Origin: Nonomuraea rhodomycinica
GTDB lineage: Bacteria > Actinomycetota > Actinomycetes > Streptosporangiales > Streptosporangiaceae
Length of the DNA stretch: 64,000 nucleotides
NCBI RefSeq assembly: GCF_013363995.1
Contig: NZ_JABWGO010000007.1
Location: 1-64,000 of the forward strand
Direction of reading: 5' to 3'
The position numbers and the translations under genes were made by a program. Each line of letters begins with the position of its first letter. Position 1 is the first letter of the stretch. A model generated the notes under the pieces. The model saw only the letters and a program-made list of their open reading frames with translations, did no database searches and was not told the DNA's origin. This document shows positions 35,093-42,661 of the stretch, piece after piece.

Positions 35093-35914
35093 ATGGCCAC
35101 GACCGGAAGCGTCCACACCGAAGGCGCCGACATCGTCTACGACCACGAGGGCGCCGGCCCGCTGCTGCTGATGATCTCCGGTGGCGGCGGGGCCGCCGAG
35201 CACTACGCGCGGATCTCCGGCTTCCTCGCCGAGCACTACACGGTCGTCCGCTACGACCGGCGGGGCAACTCCCGCAGCACCGGCGACACCACCGTCGACC
35301 TGGACATGGCGCAGCAGGCCCGCGACGCGGTCGCGGTGATCCGGGCGATGGGCGGCGACGAGGCCCTCGTCTTCGGCAACAGCGGCGGCGCCAACATCGC
35401 CCTGCAGCTCGCCACCGACCACCCCGAGGTCATCCGGGCGCTGGTCGCCCACGAGGGCCCCACCTCGCCGCTGCTGCCCGACGCCGACACCTGGCTCGCC
35501 TTCGCCGACCGCGTGTACGGCACGTTCACCGCGGAGGGCGCGGAGGCGGCGTCCAAGGTCTTCGCCACCGAACTCGTCGGCTTCGACGCCGCCGACCCCC
35601 AGCAGGCCCGGGTGGCGGCGGGGGAGATGACGAGCAACGCCGAGTTCTGGCTGGCCCGCGAGTACCTCCCCCTCGCCACGTTCGACCCGGATCTCGGCAC
35701 CATCCGCGGCAACAAGGTCGCGATGGTCACCGCCGCCGGGCGCGAGAGCGCGGACGCCTACTACGCCCGCACCGCCCGCGTCCAGGCCGACCGCCTCGGC
35801 TGCCCGTACCTGGAGTTCCCCGGCAACCATCTGGGCTTCATCTTCGAGGCCGCGAGCTTCGCCGCCGCGCTGCGCGAAGCCCTGGACGACCTCACGTCCG
35901 GAACGGCGTCCTGA
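35093..35914 (+). CDS. Alpha/beta hydrolase
   Basis: A 273-residue hydrolase. The oxyanion region is MISGGGGAAEHY, the strand-4 motif is YDRRGNSRS, and the nucleophile elbow is FGNSGGANIALQLA with Ser in GNSGG. The His is in GNHLGF near the C-terminus. ATG at 35093 follows AGGAG. The enzyme may be an esterase or a hydrolase of small esters or epoxides; nothing nearby narrows it down. It lies downstream of a TetR gene and could be under its control. Confidence 0.85.
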   Translation: MATTGSVHTEGADIVYDHEGAGPLLLMISGGGGAAEHYARISGFLAEHYTVVRYDRRGNSRSTGDTTVDLDMAQQARDAVAVIRAMGGDEALVFGNSGGANIALQLATDHPEVIRALVAHEGPTSPLLPDADTWLAFADRVYGTFTAEGAEAASKVFATELVGFDAADPQQARVAAGEMTSNAEFWLAREYLPLATFDPDLGTIRGNKVAMVTAAGRESADAYYARTARVQADRLGCPYLEFPGNHLGFIFEAASFAAALREALDDLTSGTAS

Positions 35915-35936
35915 CCCCGGCCGGCGACGTGCGCGC

Positions 35937-36152
35937 TCAGTCGCGGGGACCGCGGCGCCGTACGAGGGCGTCGCTGATCCGCCGTGCCGCTTCGAGCTCG
36001 GGCGCCACCCAGCGCAGGGCGGTGTCCTCCGCCCTCGCCGGCTCGGCGATCGCCTGCGGCAAGGGGCCCTCGTCCCGGCCGGAGCGCCACGTCGCCGGGT
36101 CCGGCCGCTCCGGCAGGCGCCGGAACCTGTTGGTCCGCGTCTCGTCACTCAT
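35937..36152 (-). CDS. Small conserved-looking hypothetical protein
   Basis: A 71-residue acidic/basic protein (MSDETRTNRFRRLPERPDPATW... to ISDALVRRRGPRD). It has no Cys, no hydrophobic segment and no known domain. ATG at 36152 has only a weak leader. It is first in line after the convergent hydrolase and on the same strand as the SnoaL-like and MarR genes. The coding call rests on composition and codon bias. Confidence 0.5.
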   Translation of the reverse strand: MSDETRTNRFRRLPERPDPATWRSGRDEGPLPQAIAEPARAEDTALRWVAPELEAARRISDALVRRRGPRD

Positions 36153-36244
36153 ACAGGGCAGACGATCAGGCCCTGCCCCGGAGTTCCGCGACGGATCAGC
36201 CCCCTGCGGGGACGCCGGCCGGTTCGCGCGTGCGGCCCGGAGGC

Positions 36245-36607
36245 TCAGCGGTAGGTGTTCTGGTCGTGGACGAGCAGCCACCGCTCGTCGGCCCGGGTGA
36301 AGTACAGCGTCAGGTAGTAGGTCTTCCGGTACGGCTCGCCCTTCGGGTCGAGGTCGTCGTACACCACCGACAGCAGGGCGAACGCCGCCTCGCCCGCCGC
36401 CTCCACCCGCACGGGTTCGGCCCGCATCGACCAGTCGGTGTCGGCGAACCACGCGGCGTGGAACTCGGCGATCGCCTCCTTCCCGCGCAGGAGCGTCCCG
36501 TTCGGCAGGATCAGCGAGGCGTCCTGGTGGACGGTCGCGAGATAACCCTCCAGGTCACGGGCGTGGATCGCGGCTAAGTGGGCGTCGAGCGCCTTGGCGA
36601 ACTCCAT
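36245..36607 (-). CDS. SnoaL/DUF4440-like (NTF2 fold) protein
   Basis: A 120-residue NTF2-fold protein: FAKALDAHLAAIHARDLEGYLATVHQDASLILPNGTLLRGKEAIAEFHAAWF is the typical helix-strand-helix start, and the C-terminal strands end in RWLLVHDQNTYR. ATG at 36607 follows AAAGGTGAG, a good ribosome site. It is on the same strand as the MarR gene, 35 bases downstream of it, so the two may be one operon. No reaction can be assigned. Confidence 0.8.
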   Translation of the reverse strand: MEFAKALDAHLAAIHARDLEGYLATVHQDASLILPNGTLLRGKEAIAEFHAAWFADTDWSMRAEPVRVEAAGEAAFALLSVVYDDLDPKGEPYRKTYYLTLYFTRADERWLLVHDQNTYR

Positions 36608-36642
36608 GGTTTCTCACCTTTCGAGAGGTTCGGTGCGCCCAT

Positions 36643-37080
36643 TCAACCGCGAGGGAGCAGGTCCTGAGCGGTGGCGATGGCGGTCAGGGCCCGGCGCAGC
36701 GCGCTCCGCTGGTCGGGGGCGAGCCCGCTCAGCAGTTCGGCGTCCACCTGGGCGGCCGCCCTCGCGGCCGAGAGGCTGAGCTCGCGTCCCTCGTCGGTGA
36801 GCTCGACGAGCTGCCGCCGCCGGTCGGCCGTGTCGCGCGTCCGCCGCACCGCGCCCACGCCCTCCAGCTCGTCCAGCATGTCGACGACCACGCTGGGGGT
36901 GACGCCGATGGTCCTGGCCAGGGCGAGCTGGCCGAGCGGCGCGCCCTCCAGCAACTGCAGCACCGCGCAGTGCCGGGGGCGCAGGCCGAGCGGCGCGAGC
37001 CGCTCGGCGAACCGCTCGGCCGTCGCCTGGCCGAGTTTGCTGAGCAGGAAGGCCAGGCTGTCGGTCACTTGCGACGTCAT
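36643..37080 (-). CDS. MarR family regulator
   Basis: A 145-residue winged-helix regulator: RPRHCAVLQLLEGAPLGQLALARTIGVTPSVVVDMLDELEGVGAVRRTRDTADRRRQLVELTDEG is the full MarR core, with the wing DTADRRR. It is divergent from a small membrane-protein gene, and a large palindrome lies between them, 18 bases from this start. Autoregulation and control of the membrane protein are likely. Confidence 0.9.
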   Translation of the reverse strand: MTSQVTDSLAFLLSKLGQATAERFAERLAPLGLRPRHCAVLQLLEGAPLGQLALARTIGVTPSVVVDMLDELEGVGAVRRTRDTADRRRQLVELTDEGRELSLSAARAAAQVDAELLSGLAPDQRSALRRALTAIATAQDLLPRG

Positions 37081-37097
37081 GACCGCAATGCTAGCTT

Positions 37098-37130
37098 GCC
37101 CATATGATTAGGTTGCCGAATCATATGGGC
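37098..37130. promoter_or_regulatory. 33-bp MarR operator palindrome
   Basis: GCCCATATGATT (37098-37109) and AATCATATGGGC (37119-37130) are perfect inverted repeats around AGGTTGCCG. The ATG at 37104 of the membrane-protein gene lies inside the left arm, and another in-frame ATG at 37125 lies inside the right arm. Confidence 0.75.
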
Positions 37131-37514
37131 CCCGGACGATCGGCGCGGGTGTTCGCGATCGCCGTGACGGTGCTGACCGTCCTCTCGTCGGGCTACTTCA
37201 CCGTCTCGGGGCTGCTCGCGCCGGGGATCCTCGTCCCCGGCGGCGACGCGGCGGCGCCGCGCGCGTTCGCCGCCTACATGGCCGCGCGGAGCATCGTGCT
37301 GCTCGGCGGGCTGGCCCTGTTCGCGGCGCTGCGGGCGTGGCGTCCGCTGGCGCTGGTGCTGGCCCTGAACGCGGGCGTGCAGAGCGTCGACACCGTGATC
37401 GGCGCGACCCGGCACGAGGTCGCCCAGACCCTCGGCCCCGCCTGCTTCGTCCTCCTGCTCGGCGCGGCCGCGTGGTCCCTGGCGCGGGCCCCGCTGCCGC
37501 GTCACGCCGTCTGA
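37104..37514 (+). CDS. Small four-helix membrane protein
   Basis: 136 residues with hydrophobic segments at about 15-40, 52-70, 75-95 and 108-128, and a few polar loops. I do not recognise the family with certainty; it resembles DUF4267-type proteins. The start is uncertain: ATG 37104 and ATG 37125 both lie inside the operator palindrome and have no ribosome site, so the message may be leaderless. It is divergent from the MarR gene and probably repressed by it. Confidence 0.75.
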   Translation: MIRLPNHMGPGRSARVFAIAVTVLTVLSSGYFTVSGLLAPGILVPGGDAAAPRAFAAYMAARSIVLLGGLALFAALRAWRPLALVLALNAGVQSVDTVIGATRHEVAQTLGPACFVLLLGAAAWSLARAPLPRHAV

Positions 37515-37607
37515 GCGGTGTCCGGACGTCGGGTACGGCGGCGGCCTGGCGTACCCGGCGACGGGTGTTCACGCGAGCCGCGCCGCCTTCCACCCGTGGC
37601 GGCGCCG

Positions 37608-38207
37608 TCACGCCGTGGAGAGGCCGGCCGGCTTGCTGGTGAGACCCCGCACCGCGAGCTCCACGAGCTGGCGCAGGCGCAGGTACAGCACGGCCGGGTC
37701 GGCCTTCTGCCGCGCGATCCCGGCCACCGCGTCCATCAGGACCGCCGCGACGTCCCCCGCCGGAAGATCGACGCCGAGCAGATCGAGCTCGTCCGCGGCG
37801 TCGTCGAGCACCGCTTCGACCACGGACAGGTAGCCGGCCTCGAACGCGACCATCACGTCCTCGACGAGCACCTCGGCCTCGGCGAACAGCTCCGCCCGGT
37901 ACTCCGCCTCCACCGTGCCGACGAAGAACTCGACCTTGACCGCCAGCACGTCATAGAGCCGATCCGTGATCGGCCGCCTGGAGCGTCGTGCCCTCTCGGC
38001 CGCCGCGACGATGTCGCCGGCGAACCTCTGCGCCACCGCCCTGAAGACGTCCTCCTTGCCGCTGAAGTGGAGGTAGACGGCCGGGCGGGACATGCGGGCC
38101 GCCCGGGCGATGAGATCCATCGAGGTACGGCGGAAGCCGTAGCGGCCGAACACCTCGAGCGCGGCGGCGACGACCTGGTCACGCTTCGCGTCGGCGGCGT
38201 CCGTCAT
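37608..38207 (-). CDS. TetR family regulator
   Basis: A 199-residue regulator with the N-terminal domain AKRDQVVAAALEVFGRYGFRRTSMDLIARAARMSRPAVYLHFSGKEDVF. The rest is an all-helical ligand domain. It is divergent from the GntR-SDR gene pair at 38287, and the 80-base gap carries TATTCTG repeats. It could control the pair together with, or in competition with, the GntR protein. Confidence 0.88.
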   Translation of the reverse strand: MTDAADAKRDQVVAAALEVFGRYGFRRTSMDLIARAARMSRPAVYLHFSGKEDVFRAVAQRFAGDIVAAAERARRSRRPITDRLYDVLAVKVEFFVGTVEAEYRAELFAEAEVLVEDVMVAFEAGYLSVVEAVLDDAADELDLLGVDLPAGDVAAVLMDAVAGIARQKADPAVLYLRLRQLVELAVRGLTSKPAGLSTA

Positions 38208-38240
38208 CCCGACATCATAAACAGCGCTCGTCAGGCGCTA

Positions 38241-38267
38241 TATTCTGAATACAGAAACCATATTCTG
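38241..38267. promoter_or_regulatory. TATTCTG repeats between tetR and gntR
   Basis: TATTCTG occurs at 38241-38247 and 38261-38267, and TTCTG-AATA-CAGAA (38243-38256) is an inverted repeat. The AT-rich cluster is a candidate operator for one of the two flanking regulators. Confidence 0.5.
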
Positions 38268-38286
38268 CATGCAAGAGGGCGGAAGA

Positions 38287-38940
38287 GTGGACCAGACCAC
38301 GACGGCTCCCCTGCGGCGCGACATCGCCGAGCAGGTCACCGCCCGCGTCCTGGACGGCCGGCTGCCGGCCGAGGCGCGGATCAACGAGGTCCGCCTCGCG
38401 GCCGAGCTGAAGGTCAGCCGCACGCCGCTGCGAGAGGCGCTGGTCGAGCTCACCGACCGCGGCCTGCTGGTCGCCGAGCCGAGGCGTGGCTTCCGCGTGC
38501 CGCCCCTGAACCTCGACGAGGCGCGCAAGCTGTATCCGCTCGTCGGCGAGCTGGAGGCCCTCGCGCTGCGATGGAGCTCCCCTCAGGACCTGCTCGGGCT
38601 CGTCGAGCCGCTCGAACGGCAGATCGACGCGATGCGAGCCGCCCTGGACGACGGGCGCGGCCTGGCCGACCTCGACGACAGGTGGCACGCGCTGCTGCTG
38701 TCCGCCTGCGGCAACGCCCACCTGATGCGGATCATCGCCCAGACCAAGCCGCTGCTCAAGCGATACGACGTGCTCTATTTCGGCGGCCCGGACCGCGCCA
38801 GGCGCAGCATCGACGAACACCGCGACATCCTCGCCGCCGTCCGCGACGGAGACCTCAATCAGGCGGCGCGCCGGCTCGTCCAGAACTGGGTCAACGGAGC
38901 CGCCTACCTCGGCCAGGATCGTCGGCCGTCCGGCCGGTAG
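38287..38940 (+). CDS. GntR family regulator, FCD subfamily
   Basis: 217 residues. The N-terminal winged helix is IAEQVTARVLDGRLPAEARINEVRLAAELKVSRTPLREALVELTDRGLL. The FCD ligand domain follows, with an Asp/His-type metal site (DLDDRWHALLLSACGN and IDEHRDILAAV). GTG at 38287 has GAGGG seven bases upstream; ATG at 38269 lies in the operator. It is followed after 24 bases by an SDR gene, probably its target and operon mate, as in sugar-acid catabolic units. Confidence 0.86.
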   Translation: MDQTTTAPLRRDIAEQVTARVLDGRLPAEARINEVRLAAELKVSRTPLREALVELTDRGLLVAEPRRGFRVPPLNLDEARKLYPLVGELEALALRWSSPQDLLGLVEPLERQIDAMRAALDDGRGLADLDDRWHALLLSACGNAHLMRIIAQTKPLLKRYDVLYFGGPDRARRSIDEHRDILAAVRDGDLNQAARRLVQNWVNGAAYLGQDRRPSGR

Positions 38941-38964
38941 AGCGCACGACGAAAGAGCGGAACC

Positions 38965-39750
38965 ATGAACGAACCGGCTCCGGCCCCTCGCACGGGCACC
39001 GACCTGACCGGACACGTCGCCATCGTCACCGGCGGCTCGTCCGGCCTGGGCCACGCCATCGCCCTCGCCCTGGCCGAGGCCGGCTCCGCCGTCACGCTCG
39101 TCGGGCGGCGGAAGCACGAGGGAGAGCTGGCCGCGGCGCGGATCACGTCACTCACCGGGCGCCCGGCCACGTCGCTGACCTGCGACGTCAGCGACGAGGA
39201 CGGCGTCCAACAGGTCGTGGACGAGGTCGCCGGCCGCTTCGGCCGCCTCGACATCCTGGTGACCAGCGCGGGGATCCAGGCCAGAGGCGAGCTCGGCCGG
39301 CTGAGCGCGGCCGAGTTCCGGCGCTGCCTGGAGGTCAACGTCGTCGGCACCTTCCTGGCCTGCCAGGCGGCCGTTCCGGTGATGCGGGCCGCGGGATACG
39401 GCCGCATCGTCACCCTCGCCAGCGCGCTCGGCCTGGTGGGCGCCGCCGGCCGGGCGGGTTACGCCGCCAGCAAGGGCGCCGTCGTCCAGCTCACCCGCAG
39501 CCTGGCCGTCGAACTGGCCGGCACCGGCATCTGCGTCAACGCCCTCGCCCCGGGGCCGTTCCGGACCCCGCTGAACGACGGCGCCGACGACGACCCCCGC
39601 GTACGCGCCTTCCTCGACCACCAGGTGCCCGCGCGCCGCTGGGCGCAGCCCACCGAACTGGCGGCTGCCGCGCTCCTGCTGGCCGGCCCGGCCGCCTCGT
39701 ACATCACCGGCGCGATCCTGCCCGTCGACGGCGGCTGGACGGCCCACTGA
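38965..39750 (+). CDS. Short-chain dehydrogenase/reductase (after GntR)
   Basis: A 261-residue classical SDR with TGGSSGLGHA for the cofactor, TSAGIQ, and the catalytic Ser and YAASKGA. Arg residues after strand 2 (GRRKHEG) suggest NADP preference. The end is ITGAILPVDGGWTAH. It lies 24 bases after the GntR regulator. The substrate may be a sugar acid or polyol, as is common for FCD-GntR partners, but this is inference. Confidence 0.88.
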   Translation: MNEPAPAPRTGTDLTGHVAIVTGGSSGLGHAIALALAEAGSAVTLVGRRKHEGELAAARITSLTGRPATSLTCDVSDEDGVQQVVDEVAGRFGRLDILVTSAGIQARGELGRLSAAEFRRCLEVNVVGTFLACQAAVPVMRAAGYGRIVTLASALGLVGAAGRAGYAASKGAVVQLTRSLAVELAGTGICVNALAPGPFRTPLNDGADDDPRVRAFLDHQVPARRWAQPTELAAAALLLAGPAASYITGAILPVDGGWTAH

Positions 39751-39842
39751 CGTTGTGCGCCGGGAATCTCCGACAATCTCCCCCATCCGGGAGGATCCGC
39801 CGCCGCGAATAGGCGAGAATTGGCGAAGCCTGGAGGAGGATC

Positions 39843-40073
39843 ATGTCATCCCATCCCGCATCGGCGGACAACATCCACGCTCCGAAAGTCATCAAGAAAG
39901 TTGTTGGCAGTGATGTCGAGCAGTTTGTCCAGTTGGTCAGAGCTGCCGCGACGATAGGGCTGGGCGTCGAGCTCACGAATGCCTTCAAACCCGCACCGCA
40001 GGGCGGCTACAGCGAAGAGTGGAGCATCACCCTTTACAGCGAACCCGCGGGCCGCGCCCGCCCAGAGGGCTGA
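39843..40073 (+). CDS. Small hypothetical protein, less GC-rich
   Basis: A 76-residue protein (APKVIKKVVGSDVEQFVQLVRAAATIGLGVEL ... PQGGYSEEWSITLYSEP). It has no Cys, no membrane segment and no family that I recognise. ATG at 39843 follows GGAGGAGG, a strong site. The codons between 39880 and 39960 are clearly less GC-rich than those of its neighbours, which suggests recent acquisition. The pattern of a helix followed by short strands could be a small regulatory or antitoxin-like fold, but nothing supports a named function. Confidence 0.6.
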   Translation: MSSHPASADNIHAPKVIKKVVGSDVEQFVQLVRAAATIGLGVELTNAFKPAPQGGYSEEWSITLYSEPAGRARPEG

Positions 40074-40219
40074 CCGGCCCGGACGGGCTCGACCACCGGC
40101 GTACCCGGGACGATCCGCCGCAGGAGCCTCGCCGTTTCAACGGTGAGGACCCCGGCCCCAACCGGCTGGCCTCGAACCGATCAGCGGCGGCGCCGTTCAT
40201 GCGGACCGCTCGAAGGCGC

Positions 40220-41503
40220 TCACGCGACCTTCCGGACGGATCCTTCAACCCCCGGCCCGGCGGTCGCGGCCCCCTCCCGGGTGGCCGCGTCCGGCGCGGC
40301 GGTCACGCGGCGCCTGCGCTTGGGCAGGCCGAAGGTGGGGTGGGAGACCGCCCACAGCGAGATCTTCAGGATGCCCGTCTTGATGCGCGCGGCCTTCCGG
40401 CCGCCCACGTACGCCGGCTTCGCCTGCGCCTCGTCGTTGACCGGCTGCAGGATCCCATCCCGCCGCCCGAGGCTGATGTGGTTACCCGGGTAGTCCAGTT
40501 TGCTCTTCGCGATCTTGTCGCCGGTCAGCCGTCCCACGATCGCGTCCGTGGCCTGCCGGCCGGTGGAGCCGGCCGACGCGCAGGACATCGGCAGCGGCCG
40601 GCCGTTGTCGCCGATGACGTAGGCGCTGTCGCCGGCGGCGTAGACGTTCGGGTGCGAGACCGACCGCATGGTGCGATCGACGACGATCCGCCCGTCCTGG
40701 GTGACCTCCAGCCCGCCGGCGGCGGCGATGGGGCTGACCGCGAACCCGGCCGTCCACACGGTCGCGTCGGACGCCAGGGCGGTGCCGTCCGCGCACAGCA
40801 CCCGCGTCGCTTCGACGGCTTCGACGCTGGTGTGCTCCAGGACGGTGATGCCCAGCCGGTCACACGCCTGGCGCAGGTGGCCGCGGGCCCCGGCGGACAG
40901 CCGGGCGCCCAACTCGCCGCGGGCGATGAGCGCCACCGACAGGCCGGCCCGGGACTCGGCGAGCTCGGTGGCGGTCTCGATGCCGGTCAATCCGTCGCCG
41001 ACGACCAGCACACTCCCGCCTCCGCCCCGCCTGTCCAGGCTGTCGAGGCGTTCGCGCAGGCGTAGCGCCGAGGGCCGGGCGGCGATGTCGAAGGCGTGCT
41101 CGGCCACGCCGGGGACGCCGCCGTCGTCACCGTGGCTGCCGAGCGCGTAGACGAGCGTGTCGTAGCGGAGTTCGCCGCCGTCCCCGCCCCTGCCGCAGCC
41201 CCCGCCGCCGCCCCCGTCCCCGCCGCCGGCGTCGGCCACGGCGACGATCTGGCGCTCGGGGTCGACGGCGGTGACGCGGGCCAGGCGCAGCCGTATCCCG
41301 GTGCCCGCGAAGACGTCGACGAGCTCGGGGGCCTCGATCACCTGGCCGGCCGCGAGCTGGTGCAGCCGCAGCCGCTCGACGAAGTACGGCTCGGCGTTGA
41401 CCACGGTGATCTCGGTGTCCGCCGGGGACAGCCGGCGGGCCAGGTTCCCGGCCACGTAAGCCCCGGCATAGCCGGCGCCGAGGACGACGATGCGATGCTT
41501 CAT
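40220..41503 (-). CDS. FAD-dependent NAD(P)H oxidoreductase (NDH-2 like)
   Basis: A 427-residue pyridine-nucleotide-disulfide-type enzyme. The FAD motif IVVLGAGYAGAYVAGNLA is at the N-terminus. The NAD motif VLVVGDGLTGIETATELAE is in the middle, and NVYAAGDSAYV is the second FAD contact. No redox-active Cys pair is present, so it fits the NDH-2/ferredoxin-reductase-like group. A Gly/Asp-rich insert (residues about 92-108) arose in a surface loop. It is second in an operon with the SDR gene, 51 bases downstream. The unit is headed by an ECF41-type promoter, which matches the known genomic partners of ECF41 factors. Confidence 0.88.
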   Translation of the reverse strand: MKHRIVVLGAGYAGAYVAGNLARRLSPADTEITVVNAEPYFVERLRLHQLAAGQVIEAPELVDVFAGTGIRLRLARVTAVDPERQIVAVADAGGGDGGGGGGCGRGGDGGELRYDTLVYALGSHGDDGGVPGVAEHAFDIAARPSALRLRERLDSLDRRGGGGSVLVVGDGLTGIETATELAESRAGLSVALIARGELGARLSAGARGHLRQACDRLGITVLEHTSVEAVEATRVLCADGTALASDATVWTAGFAVSPIAAAGGLEVTQDGRIVVDRTMRSVSHPNVYAAGDSAYVIGDNGRPLPMSCASAGSTGRQATDAIVGRLTGDKIAKSKLDYPGNHISLGRRDGILQPVNDEAQAKPAYVGGRKAARIKTGILKISLWAVSHPTFGLPKRRRRVTAAPDAATREGAATAGPGVEGSVRKVA

Positions 41504-41554
41504 GGGTTGCTCCTGTCGGCTCGCTTGCTTCGGGTGGGTCGGCTCGGCACCGGG

Positions 41555-42406
41555 TCACCGATCTTCTTGGTCGAGGTGACCGTGAGCCTGGGCCGACAGG
41601 TCCTGTCCGTCGGCCCAGGTCTTGAGGCGGTCGGCGTAGACCTGCTGGATCATGGGGTGGAAGCCCAGGCCGAACAGCACCCGCAGAGGCGGGTCGTCGG
41701 AGTCGACGATCTTGAGGAGGGTCCGGGCCGCGGCGGCCGGGTCGCCGGCGGGCTGCTTTCCGGCGATGCCGGCGATGCGCCGCCGCAGAGCGTCGTAGAT
41801 CGGGTCGGGCTCGGCCATGTGGCCGTTGGCCAGGGGGTCGGGGTTCTTGCCGTTCCTGGTCGCGAAGCCGCCGGGCTCGATGATGGTCACCTTGACGCCG
41901 AAGCCGGCGACCTCCTGGGCGAGGGATTCGTTCAGGGCTTCCACGGCCCACTTGGAAACGTGGTACGCGCCGCCGAGCGGGAACGCCATGAGCCCGGCGG
42001 CCGAGGACATCTGGATGACGTGGCCCGCGCCCTGCTCACGCAGGTGGGGCAGCGCGGCCTGGATCACCCACACCGCGCCGAACAGGTTGGTCTCCAGTTG
42101 GTCGCGCAGGTGCTGCTCGGTCAGTTCCTCGATCGCGCCGATCATGGCGTAGCCGGCGTTGTTGACGATGACGTCGAGGCGGCCGAAGTGGTCCTTGGCC
42201 CGCTTGACGCTGTCGAAGACGGCGGCCTTGTCGGTCACGTCCATCTCGAGCGGAAGTACGGCGTCGCCGTAGGCGGCGACCAGCTCGTCAAGGCTTGCGG
42301 TGGTCCGGGCGGTCGCGGCCACCTTGTCACCGCGCGACAGGGCGGCCTCGACGAACTCGCGGCCCAGGCCACGAGACGAACCGGTGACGAACCAGACCTT
42401 GCTCAT
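41555..42406 (-). CDS. SDR oxidoreductase, ECF41-linked
   Basis: A 283-residue SDR with FVTGSSRGLGREF, NNAGYAMIG, and the catalytic Ser with YHVSKWA. A longer C-terminal region is typical of the 'oxidoreductase' subgroup. ATG at 42406 is the usual N-terminus (MSKVWFVTG); an in-frame ATG at 42415 is possible. It is divergent from the sigma-factor gene. The candidate promoter 42529-42555 reads towards it, so it and the flavoprotein are likely direct sigma targets. Confidence 0.88.
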   Translation of the reverse strand: MSKVWFVTGSSRGLGREFVEAALSRGDKVAATARTTASLDELVAAYGDAVLPLEMDVTDKAAVFDSVKRAKDHFGRLDVIVNNAGYAMIGAIEELTEQHLRDQLETNLFGAVWVIQAALPHLREQGAGHVIQMSSAAGLMAFPLGGAYHVSKWAVEALNESLAQEVAGFGVKVTIIEPGGFATRNGKNPDPLANGHMAEPDPIYDALRRRIAGIAGKQPAGDPAAAARTLLKIVDSDDPPLRVLFGLGFHPMIQQVYADRLKTWADGQDLSAQAHGHLDQEDR

Positions 42407-42528
42407 GATGTCCATCCGTTCTTTCTGCTGAGCGCTCGCGCGGCGGGCACCGGGCGACGGGGCCAAGGTGATCGCTCGGGGAGTCGTGTGCCGCGCCTGT
42501 CGTTCGCGCGGCGTCCTGACGACCATGC

Positions 42529-42555
42529 GGCGTCGGCGCCCCGAGATTTGTGACA
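42529..42555 (-). promoter_or_regulatory. ECF41-type promoter towards the SDR-flavoprotein operon
   Basis: On the minus strand, TGTCACA (42555-42549) is followed by 16 bases and CGCC (42532-42529). The published ECF41 consensus, as I remember it, is TGTCACA, 16 bases, CGTC. The same layout appears in the divergent direction. Confidence 0.65.
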
Positions 42556-42589
42556 GTGCGGCCATGTGACGTGTGTCACCGGTCGTAGG

Positions 42590-42616
42590 TGTCACACAGC
42601 GGTGCGCGCCGACGCC
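42590..42616 (+). promoter_or_regulatory. ECF41-type promoter of the sigma gene
   Basis: TGTCACA (42590-42596), 16 bases, CGCC (42613-42616). The last five spacer bases plus the -10 (GCCGACGCC) are the same in both divergent promoters. It lies 46 bases before the sigma start and would give autoregulation. Confidence 0.65.
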
Positions 42617-42661
42617 TTGTGCATGGAGCGGGATCTGCGGGTGCACAGGCAGGAGCCAGGT

